The notes beneath the pieces were generated by a model. The model saw only the letters and a list, made by a program, of their open reading frames with translations, did no database searches and was not told the DNA's origin. From Streptomyces sp. BV286 (lineage in GTDB: Bacteria; Actinomycetota; Actinomycetes; Streptomycetales; Streptomycetaceae), in NCBI RefSeq assembly GCF_019090165.1, contig NZ_JAHRIB010000135.1, forward strand, positions 1 through 63,668: a DNA stretch of 63,668 nt, in the 5' to 3' direction. The translations under genes were made by a program, and so were the position numbers. Every line of letters begins with the position of its first letter. The stretch's first letter is position 1. Shown piece after piece: positions 57,606 through 63,668 of the stretch.

Positions 57606-59420
57606 GTGCGTACGTCCATCGCCACCGTCTCTCTCAGCGGACCCCTCACCGAGAAGCTCACGGCCGCTGCGCGGGCCGGCTTCGACGGTGTGGAGATCTT
57701 CGAGAACGACCTGCTCGCCAGCCCTCTCAGCCCGGAGGAGGTCCGCGCACGCTGCGCCGACCTCGGGCTGAGCATCGATCTCTACCAGCCGATGCGTGAC
57801 ATCGAGGCCCTGCCCGCGGGCGAGTTCGCACGGGCCCTGCGCCGGGCCGAGCACAAGTTCCGGCTGATGGAGCGGCTCGGGGCCGACACCGTACTGGTGT
57901 GCTCCAGCGTGTCGCCGCTCGCCGAGGACGACGACGCGCTGGCCGCGTTCCAGCTGCGCCGACTCGCCGACCTGGCACAGGACTTCGGTGTCCGTGTCGC
58001 CTACGAGGCGCTGGCGTGGGGCCGGCACGTCAGCACGTACGACCACGCCTGGCGCATCGTCGAGGCCGCCGGTCATCCCGCGCTCGGCACCTGCCTGGAC
58101 AGCTTCCACATCCTCGCCCGGGGCTCCGACCCCAAGGGCATCGAGGACATCCCCGGCGAGAAGATCTTCTTCCTCCAGCTGGCCGACGCCCCGCTGATGG
58201 CGATGGACGTACTGCAGTGGAGCCGCCACTACCGCTGCTTCCCGGGTCAGGGGGGCTTCGACGTCGCCGGGCTCGTCGGGCACGTGATCCGCGCCGGTTA
58301 CCGGGGGCCGCTCTCGCTGGAGGTGTTCAACGACGTGTTCCGCCAGGCCGAGGCCGGTCCGACCGCCGTCGACGCCCTGCGTTCGCTCCTCGTGCTCCAG
58401 GAGAGCGTCGGGCTCAGCGCGCCGCCGGCGCCCGTCGTGCCGACCGGTGTCGCCTTCGCCGAACTGGTCACCCCCGACGTCGAACCGGTCTCGGAGATCC
58501 TCGAAGCGCTCGGCTTCGCCCGGACCGCCCGGCACCGCAGCAAGCCCGTCGACCTGTGGCAGCAGGGCGAGGCCCGGCTGCTGCTCAACACGGGCCCGGC
58601 CGCCCGGCGCGACGGGACCCGACTCGCCGCCGTCGGGCTGGAGTCGCCCGACCCGGCGGGCGCGGCCCGGCGCGCCGAGGCGTTGCTCGCCCCCGTCCTG
58701 CCACGCCGCCGCGCGCCCGAGGACGTGCCCCTGGACGCCGTCGCCGCGCCCGACGGCACCGAACTGTTCTTCTGCGCCACCGGCCGGCCCGGACTGCCCA
58801 GCTGGACGAGCGACTTCGAGCCCGTCGAACCCGTCGAGCCCGCCGGGCCGGTGGCACCGGCCACCGGCGGCGTGCACCGCATCGACCACCTCGCCCTCAC
58901 CCAGCCCTGGCACCAGTTCGACGAGGCGGCCCTCTTCCACCGCAGCGTCCTCGGGCTCGACGCCCAGGAGAGCGTGGACGTCGCCGATCCCTACGGGCTC
59001 CTGCGCAGCCGTGCCGTCACCAACGCCGACGGCAGTGTCCGTATCGCCCTCGGCGTCGGCCCCGCACCGAGTGCGGACGAGGGCGGTCGCGCCCAGCACA
59101 TCGCGCTGGCCACCGACGACCTCGTCACGGCGGCCCGCCGCTTCCGCGCCGCGGGCGGCCGGCTGCTCGACATCCCCGCCAACTACCACGACGACCTCGC
59201 GGCCAGGTACGAGTTCGCCGACGGCGAGCTGGAGGACCTGCGCGAACTCGGCATCCTCTACGACCGGGACGCGGGCGGCGCCTTCCGCCACTGCTACACG
59301 GAGACGATCGGCCGGGTCTTCTTCGAACTGGTCCAGCGCGACGCCGACTACCGCGGTTACGGCGCGCAGAACGCCCCGGTGCGGCTGGCCGCGCAGCACG
59401 TACGTCGGCCGGTGCACTGA
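57606..59420 (+). CDS. quiC: 3-dehydroshikimate dehydratase (QuiC type) with C-terminal HPPD-like domain
   Basis: A 604-aa two-domain protein. Residues 1-280 form a xylose-isomerase-like TIM barrel (MRTSIATVSLSGPLTEKL, FDGVEIFEND, VAYEALAWGRHVSTY, TCLDSFHILARG, FLQLADAP, LSLEVFND) with the Glu/Asp/His metal site of dehydroshikimate dehydratases. Residues about 285-590 resemble 4-hydroxyphenylpyruvate dioxygenase/vicinal-oxygen-chelate folds (RIDHLALTQP, AQHIALATDDL, GRVFFELVQR). This fusion is known for QuiC1/QsuB-like enzymes that make protocatechuate from dehydroshikimate. GTG 57606 has GAAGGAG 7 nt upstream. Confidence 0.9.
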   Translation: MRTSIATVSLSGPLTEKLTAAARAGFDGVEIFENDLLASPLSPEEVRARCADLGLSIDLYQPMRDIEALPAGEFARALRRAEHKFRLMERLGADTVLVCSSVSPLAEDDDALAAFQLRRLADLAQDFGVRVAYEALAWGRHVSTYDHAWRIVEAAGHPALGTCLDSFHILARGSDPKGIEDIPGEKIFFLQLADAPLMAMDVLQWSRHYRCFPGQGGFDVAGLVGHVIRAGYRGPLSLEVFNDVFRQAEAGPTAVDALRSLLVLQESVGLSAPPAPVVPTGVAFAELVTPDVEPVSEILEALGFARTARHRSKPVDLWQQGEARLLLNTGPAARRDGTRLAAVGLESPDPAGAARRAEALLAPVLPRRRAPEDVPLDAVAAPDGTELFFCATGRPGLPSWTSDFEPVEPVEPAGPVAPATGGVHRIDHLALTQPWHQFDEAALFHRSVLGLDAQESVDVADPYGLLRSRAVTNADGSVRIALGVGPAPSADEGGRAQHIALATDDLVTAARRFRAAGGRLLDIPANYHDDLAARYEFADGELEDLRELGILYDRDAGGAFRHCYTETIGRVFFELVQRDADYRGYGAQNAPVRLAAQHVRRPVH

Positions 59421-59464
59421 CTCCACACCGGGACGCCTCCTCTTACCCGATTCTCAACCTTCAC

Positions 59465-59496
59465 CGGGCCGGGCCCTCTCCCACGGGCCCGGCCCG
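59465..59496 (+). terminator. Hairpin after quiC
   Basis: GGGCCGGGCCC (59466-59476) pairs with GGGCCCGGCCC (59485-59495), plus a flanking C-G pair, with an 8-nt loop. Confidence 0.8.
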
Positions 59497-59652
59497 ACGT
59501 CTTCCGGGTCACCCAACTCGGTTGTTTGGAGGGAAAGTTGGGGTTCGGGCGGGCTCGTGCACCAGGGTCCGTGGGCTCTCCTGCGGGCGGTCGCGCGCTA
59601 TCACCGCTCATCGGTGGACCGCAAGCAAGTGGACATTACCCACGAGTTGACC

Positions 59653-59680
59653 TTGAAACCTCAATCACCACCGCTATCAT
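59653..59680 (+). promoter_or_regulatory. Candidate promoter of the APC permease gene
   Basis: TTGAAA (59653-59658) and TATCAT (59675-59680) with a 16-bp spacer, good matches to the vegetative consensus. The leader to the ATG would be about 128 nt. Confidence 0.5.
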
Positions 59681-59814
59681 CACTCCGTCTACGGAGCGAC
59701 CGTCCCGCCGAGCGAGCACCGCGGCTGCACGGAATCGGCCACACCCCCCACTCACACCTGTCGCGGTCGGGCATGCCCGCACGCGCTTCGTGCAGGACGG
59801 AAAGCAGCGCAACC

Positions 59815-61296
59815 ATGAGCAACAACAGGGGCAGAGGGCTCCAGTCCAATGTCCTCGGTATGTTCGACACGGTGGTGATGGCGGTCGCGGGCAGCGCCCC
59901 CGCGTACTCGCTGGCCGCGACCACCGCGGTTCTCGTCGGGGCGGTCGGCCTGGCCAGCCCCGCGGCGCTCCTCTACTGCGCGATACCCATGCTGGGCATC
60001 GCGCTGGCGTTCAGCTACCTCAGCCGAATAGACACCAACGCGGGAGCCAGCTACTCCTGGGTCGGCCGCACGCTCCACCCGTTCCTCGGATTCATCAGCG
60101 GCTGGGCCCTGGTGATCTCCGCGACGATCTTCATGGTCGCCGGTTCGCTGCCCGCCGGTTCGATGACGCTCTCCCTCTTCGACGAGGGGCTCGCCGACAA
60201 CACGGCGCTGTCCACGGTCGTCGGCGCGGGCTGGTTCCTGCTCATGCTGTTCGTCGTGCTCGGCGGCGCCCGGCTCACCGTCCGCGCGCAGCTCATCATG
60301 TCCGGCGTCGAACTCGCCATCCTGGCCCTCTTCGCGATCGGCGCACTGCTGCACGCCGACAGCGCCCGGCCCTTCGACTGGTCGTGGCTCGGCTTCAGCC
60401 ACTTCGACGGGATGAGCGGCTTCGCCTCCGGCGCCCTCATCGCCGCCTTCTACTACTGGGGCTGGGACGTCACGTCCAACCTCAGCGAGGAGACCAAGGA
60501 CAGCCGCCGCACCACCGGCCTCGCGGGGCTGATCGGCGTGGGCATCGTCTTCCTCCTCTTCGAGGTCTTCACCATCGCGGTGAACGTCATCCTCACCTCG
60601 CAGCAGATCCAGGAGAACGACGCCAACGTCCTGGCGGTGCTCGGCGAGGAGATCTGGCCGGGCTGGGGCGGCAAGCTGCTGATCGTCGCCGTGATGCTGT
60701 CCACCATCGCCACCCTGGAGACCACGCTCATCCAGGTCACCCGGTCGCTGTTCGCGATGGGACGCGACCGGACGATGCCCAGCGCCCTGGGGAAGGTGCA
60801 TCCCCGCTGGAACACCCCGTGGGTCGCGATCGTCGTGGTCGGCGCCGTGGCACTCGGGATGTTCGTGGCCTCCAACGCACTCGGCTCGGTCGGCGACATC
60901 CTCGCCGACGCCATCGCCGCGATCGGTCTGCAGATCGCCGTGTACTACGGACTGGCCGGTCTCGCGGTGGTCGTCGCCTACCGCAAGATGCTGCTGAAGT
61001 CCCCGTCCAACTTCTTCTTCGGCGGGCTGTGGCCGTTCCTCGGCGCCCTGTTCATGTTCTGGATCTTCGTCGAATCGCTGGGCGACCTGAGCAGCGCGTC
61101 GATCACCATCGGCATCGGCGGCCTGGCCGTCGGCCTGATCCCCATGCTCTGGTACTGGCGGCAGGGCAGTGACTACTACCGGCCGGCGAAACTGGACGCC
61201 AGCCATGTCGTCGAGACGGACTACATTCCCGACGACCACGACGCCGCGGCGAACGAGCGGTCCCGCGTCCACGAGGGTCTCCCCACCGACTTCTGA
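59815..61296 (+). CDS. APC-family amino acid permease
   Basis: A 493-aa transporter with 12 hydrophobic segments. LGMFDTVVMAVAGSAPAYSLAATTA at the start, NAGASYSWVGRTLHPFLGFISGWALV and FYYWGWDVTSNLSEETKDSRRTTG are typical of the amino acid-polyamine-organocation family. The frame is open far upstream; ATG 59815 (MSNNRGRG) gives the usual length. It follows a terminator and a candidate promoter and is 11 nt before a hypothetical gene, so the two may work together. The substrate is unknown. Confidence 0.87.
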   Translation: MSNNRGRGLQSNVLGMFDTVVMAVAGSAPAYSLAATTAVLVGAVGLASPAALLYCAIPMLGIALAFSYLSRIDTNAGASYSWVGRTLHPFLGFISGWALVISATIFMVAGSLPAGSMTLSLFDEGLADNTALSTVVGAGWFLLMLFVVLGGARLTVRAQLIMSGVELAILALFAIGALLHADSARPFDWSWLGFSHFDGMSGFASGALIAAFYYWGWDVTSNLSEETKDSRRTTGLAGLIGVGIVFLLFEVFTIAVNVILTSQQIQENDANVLAVLGEEIWPGWGGKLLIVAVMLSTIATLETTLIQVTRSLFAMGRDRTMPSALGKVHPRWNTPWVAIVVVGAVALGMFVASNALGSVGDILADAIAAIGLQIAVYYGLAGLAVVVAYRKMLLKSPSNFFFGGLWPFLGALFMFWIFVESLGDLSSASITIGIGGLAVGLIPMLWYWRQGSDYYRPAKLDASHVVETDYIPDDHDAAANERSRVHEGLPTDF

Positions 61297-61307
61297 GAGG
61301 GGCCCCG

Positions 61308-62270
61308 ATGGCGCGAGACCGTTTCACCCCCGACTTCGACCCCGACTGCGGCGACGCGCCCCTCACCTCGGCCAAGCAGGACATCGTCATCGGCCGCTGG
61401 CAGGGTCTGCGGCAGCTGCTGCGGACCACCGGGCCCGCCTGGCCGGCGCGGGGCCACCGGATGAGGCTGCTCGCACAGGCCTGTGCGAGCACCTCGACGG
61501 CCGAGTCCTGGCTGGCCGCCGAGCCCCGCAGCGCCGACGCGCTGATGCTGCGGGCCGCGACGGAGACGGCCCGGGCCTTCAACCTGGCCATCGCCGCGGG
61601 CCGAGGCGTGCCCATCGACCAGAACCGCATCGACGGCGCGGTCATGGCCTGCCTCCAGGCCGCCGACGCCTACCTCGACGACCCCACACCGTGGATCTCC
61701 CTCATCGCCGTCGCGCGGCTCTACCCCGGCGGGGTGCGCCGGCAGGAACTGGGCCGCTGGTGGGACGAGTTGCACGCGCGCGACCCGTACAGCGTCGAGG
61801 GGCACCTCCAGGTGCTGCACTACTACTCGGCGCGCTGGCACGGTACGCACGGCATCATGTACGACTTCGCCCGGGACGCGGCGGGAGTGGCGCCGCCGGG
61901 GTGCGCGCTGCCCGTCCTGGTGCAGTTCGCCCGGGTGGAGGAGTACCGCTACATCCAGGAAGGGGCGAAGGGCCAGCGGGGCGCGGTCGTCGGCATCGGC
62001 CAGCACTGGAACCACGACGGAGCGGTCAACGACGTCCGGCGTACCTGGCAGCGCTGGATCACGGCACGTCCCGAAGGACCCGTCGAACCCGGAGAGGTGC
62101 AGCACCTGAACCACCTGGCCCACGCCGCGGGTCACGCCGCGGTGCCGGACATCACCGCCTCACTGTTCCGGCTGCTCGACCGTCGCTTCACCCGGACACC
62201 CTGGTCCTACACGGGTGACCCGGAGAAGCAGATCGTCAAGTGGCGCAACAACCCGAAGTACCGCGCGTGA
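61308..62270 (+). CDS. Conserved hypothetical helical protein
   Basis: A 320-aa protein without a recognised family name. It is mostly alpha-helical and reads like a TPR/SEL1-type solenoid (LMLRAATETARAFNLAIAAG, AVMACLQAADAYLDDPTPWISLIAVARLYP, WWDELHARDPYSVEGHLQVLHYYSARWHGTHGIMYDFAR). No signal peptide or membrane segment. GAGAGGGG stands before the ATG, and it is 11 nt downstream of the permease gene. Confidence 0.75.
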   Translation: MARDRFTPDFDPDCGDAPLTSAKQDIVIGRWQGLRQLLRTTGPAWPARGHRMRLLAQACASTSTAESWLAAEPRSADALMLRAATETARAFNLAIAAGRGVPIDQNRIDGAVMACLQAADAYLDDPTPWISLIAVARLYPGGVRRQELGRWWDELHARDPYSVEGHLQVLHYYSARWHGTHGIMYDFARDAAGVAPPGCALPVLVQFARVEEYRYIQEGAKGQRGAVVGIGQHWNHDGAVNDVRRTWQRWITARPEGPVEPGEVQHLNHLAHAAGHAAVPDITASLFRLLDRRFTRTPWSYTGDPEKQIVKWRNNPKYRA

Positions 62271-62308
62271 AACGCCGGAGGGGCCGATCATTCGGCCCCT
62301 CCGGAGTT
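62271..62308. terminator. Hairpin between convergent genes
   Basis: CCGGAGGGGCCGA (62275-62287) pairs with TCGGCCCCTCCGG (62292-62304), TCAT loop; AAC/GTT extends it. Confidence 0.85.
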
Positions 62309-62337
62309 CGCGCGGTGCGGGGGCGCGGGCCCCGGGA

Positions 62338-62931
62338 CTACCGTGGCGGAAGGGAGTTCCACTCCGCGATCACGGGTCGGCCGTGCTCCAGGGAGAGACG
62401 GCTCACCGTGCCCGTCTCCAGCCGGAACAGCCGTCCGTCCCCGGCGGGCAGACCCAGCCGCCGGGCGGTCAGCACCCGCAGGAAATGACCGTGCGCGACC
62501 AGGAGGACGTCCCCGTCGTCCAGGGCCTCCTCCGCGCGGGCCAGTACGCGGTCGGCGCGCTCACCCACCTCGGCCGGCGATTCGCCGGGGTGCCCCTCGT
62601 CGCCGGGCGGCACCCCGTCGGTGAACAGGTACCAGTCGGGGCGGGTGCGGTGGATGTCGACCGTGGTGACACCTTCGTACGCCCCGTAGTCCCACTCGTG
62701 CAGATCGGGGTCGGACACCGCCCCGGTCACCCCGGCCAGCTCGGCCGTCCGTATCGCACGGGCGAGCCGGCTGGTGAGTACGAGGGCGAACCGCCGCCCG
62801 GTGAAGAGCGGGACGAGGGACTTGGCCTGTTCCTCGCCGTGCTGGGTGAGGGGCAGGTCGGTCCAGCTGGTGTGCCGTCCCGACCTGCTCCACTCGGTCT
62901 CGCCGTGGCGGACGAGGAGGAGATCGCCCAT
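62338..62931 (-). CDS. Histidine phosphatase (phosphoglycerate mutase) family protein
   Basis: A 197-aa protein of the histidine phosphatase superfamily. LLLVRHGETEWSRSGRHTSWTDLPLT contains the RHG motif with the phosphorylated His; LHEWDYGAYEG supplies the acid Glu/Asp, and VLLVAHGHFLRVLTAR the second His. It most likely removes phosphate from a small sugar phosphate. ATG 62931 lies 5 nt after the gnd stop, so the genes are cotranscribed; a pentose-phosphate-pathway link is likely. GGAG is very close to the start. Confidence 0.9.
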   Translation of the reverse strand: MGDLLLVRHGETEWSRSGRHTSWTDLPLTQHGEEQAKSLVPLFTGRRFALVLTSRLARAIRTAELAGVTGAVSDPDLHEWDYGAYEGVTTVDIHRTRPDWYLFTDGVPPGDEGHPGESPAEVGERADRVLARAEEALDDGDVLLVAHGHFLRVLTARRLGLPAGDGRLFRLETGTVSRLSLEHGRPVIAEWNSLPPR

Positions 62932-62936
62932 GACTC

Positions 62937-63668
62937 CTACTTCGCGGACTCGACGGCGTGGCCGCCGAACTGGTTGCGCAGGGCCGCGACCATCTTCATC
63001 TGTGGTGAGTCGTCCTGGCGGGACGCGAACCGTGCGAAGAGCGAGGCGGTGATCGCGGGCAGCGGCACGGCGTTGTCGATGGCCGCCTCGACCGTCCAGC
63101 GGCCTTCGCCGGAGTCCTGCGCGTACCCGCGCAGCTTCTCCAGGTGCTCGTCCTCGTCCAGGGCGTTGACCGCGAGGTCGAGCAGCCAGGAACGGATGAC
63201 GGTGCCCTCCTGCCAGGAACGGAAGACCTCGCGCACGTCGGTGACGGAGTCGACGGCCTGCAGGAGCTCCCAGCCCTCGGCGTAGGCCTGCATCATCGCG
63301 TACTCGATGCCGTTGTGGACCATCTTGGAGAAGTGGCCGGCGCCCACCTTGCCCGCGTGGACGAAGCCCGCCTCGCCCTCCGGCTTGAGGGCGTCGAAGA
63401 CGGGCTGGACGCGGGCGATGTGTTCGGCGTCGCCGCCGACCATCAGGGCGTAGCCGTTCTCCAGGCCCCACACACCGCCCGAGACGCCCGCGTCCACGAA
63501 GCCGATGCCCTTCGCCGCCAGTTCCCCGGCGTGCTTCTCGTCGTCCGTCCAGCGGGAGTTCCCGCCGTCCACGACCACGTCACCGGGCTGAAGGAGCTCG
63601 GCCAGCTCATCGATGGTGGACTGGGTCGCGGCACCCGCCGGAACCATCACCCACACCACCCGCGGCCC
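62937..63668 (-). CDS. gnd: 6-phosphogluconate dehydrogenase, decarboxylating, 5' truncated
   Basis: About 243 residues, open to the window edge (PRVVWVMVPAG at the border). VVVDGGNSRWTDDEKHAGELAAKGIGFVDAGVSGGVWGLENGYALMVGG holds the conserved DGGNS and SGG motifs; GAGHFSKMVHNGIEYAMMQAYAEGW holds the catalytic Lys (KMVHN). It is the shorter, Gnd/YqeC-like type (about 300 aa). It oxidises 6-phosphogluconate to ribulose 5-phosphate, giving CO2 and NAD(P)H. The N-terminal cofactor turn lies outside the window. Confidence 0.95.
   Translation of the reverse strand, partial: GPRVVWVMVPAGAATQSTIDELAELLQPGDVVVDGGNSRWTDDEKHAGELAAKGIGFVDAGVSGGVWGLENGYALMVGGDAEHIARVQPVFDALKPEGEAGFVHAGKVGAGHFSKMVHNGIEYAMMQAYAEGWELLQAVDSVTDVREVFRSWQEGTVIRSWLLDLAVNALDEDEHLEKLRGYAQDSGEGRWTVEAAIDNAVPLPAITASLFARFASRQDDSPQMKMVAALRNQFGGHAVESAK

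Noticed and set aside
56319..59426. Minus-strand frame continuing upstream of the TetR start
   Set aside because: It covers aroE and quiC in antisense; the TetR protein has a clear start at 56318 with a ribosome-binding site and normal length.
1..63668. CRISPR arrays, insertion sequences, integrases or prophage genes
   Set aside because: No regularly spaced repeats with spacers and no transposase, integrase or phage structural motifs were seen. The only tandem repeats are the short ones listed.

Overview
The window is high-GC actinobacterial DNA, almost certainly a Streptomyces chromosome. The signs are strong G/C at third codon positions, many GTG starts, ATGA/GTGA translational coupling, twin-arginine and lipoprotein signals, a TTA codon placed right after a start codon, and long GC-rich hairpin terminators. 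Both ends are cut inside genes: a secreted sugar-phosphate-isomerase-like protein on the left and 6-phosphogluconate dehydrogenase on the right. From memory, the order PTPS homologue ... GTP cyclohydrolase II ... gnd resembles the S. coelicolor SCO6650-SCO6658 neighbourhood, and the left-hand oxalate/sucCD block resembles the SCO658x region; neither could be checked here.

Left part (1-30 kb). An oxalate/formyl-CoA operon on the minus strand (TPP lyase, CoA-transferase, NDP-forming acyl-CoA ligase, OxlT-like antiporter) is divergent from a second sucCD pair across a palindromic operator, followed by an aldehyde dehydrogenase. Then come a DUF2254 membrane protein, tRNA-Leu(GAG), a carboxylesterase and the decayed remains of a TetR-MFS pair. 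Next are a transmembrane Ser/Thr kinase (second codon TTA) coupled to an N-formylglutamate amidohydrolase, DUF429 and YihY proteins, a secreted GH115 alpha-glucuronidase, a GT2 polysaccharide synthase fused to a catalytically dead NodB domain, an LCP ligase, a carboxyethylornithine-synthase-like enzyme with a small Cys/His protein, and a cold-shock protein.

Centre (30-44 kb). This is the most interesting part. A block holds a CDP-alcohol phosphatidyltransferase, a BchC-like dehydrogenase, a PTPS homologue without zinc site or catalytic triad, a GT4, a methyltransferase, a membrane flippase-like protein, a creatininase-family hydrolase and a GTP cyclohydrolase II carrying Met where the mechanistic Tyr should be. 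It looks like a route from GTP through a formamidopyrimidine (FAPy) to a glycosylated, methylated, possibly lipid-linked metabolite. It is followed by a tightly coupled operon of ornithine cyclodeaminase-like, FAD amine oxidase and two saccharopine-dehydrogenase-like enzymes (lysine/pipecolate chemistry), then a two-gene ATP-grasp RiPP system (tgmA-tgmB).

Right part (44-63.7 kb). A secreted PAP2-type phosphatase with an autotransporter-like repeat is followed by a carbohydrate-uptake locus: BadF-type kinase and ROK regulator divergent around a perfect inverted repeat, then a solute-binding lipoprotein, two permeases and an unassigned 613-aa protein. A quinate/shikimate catabolic locus follows (MHS transporter, TetR, shikimate dehydrogenase, 3-dehydroshikimate dehydratase), then an APC permease with a hypothetical protein, a histidine phosphatase and gnd.
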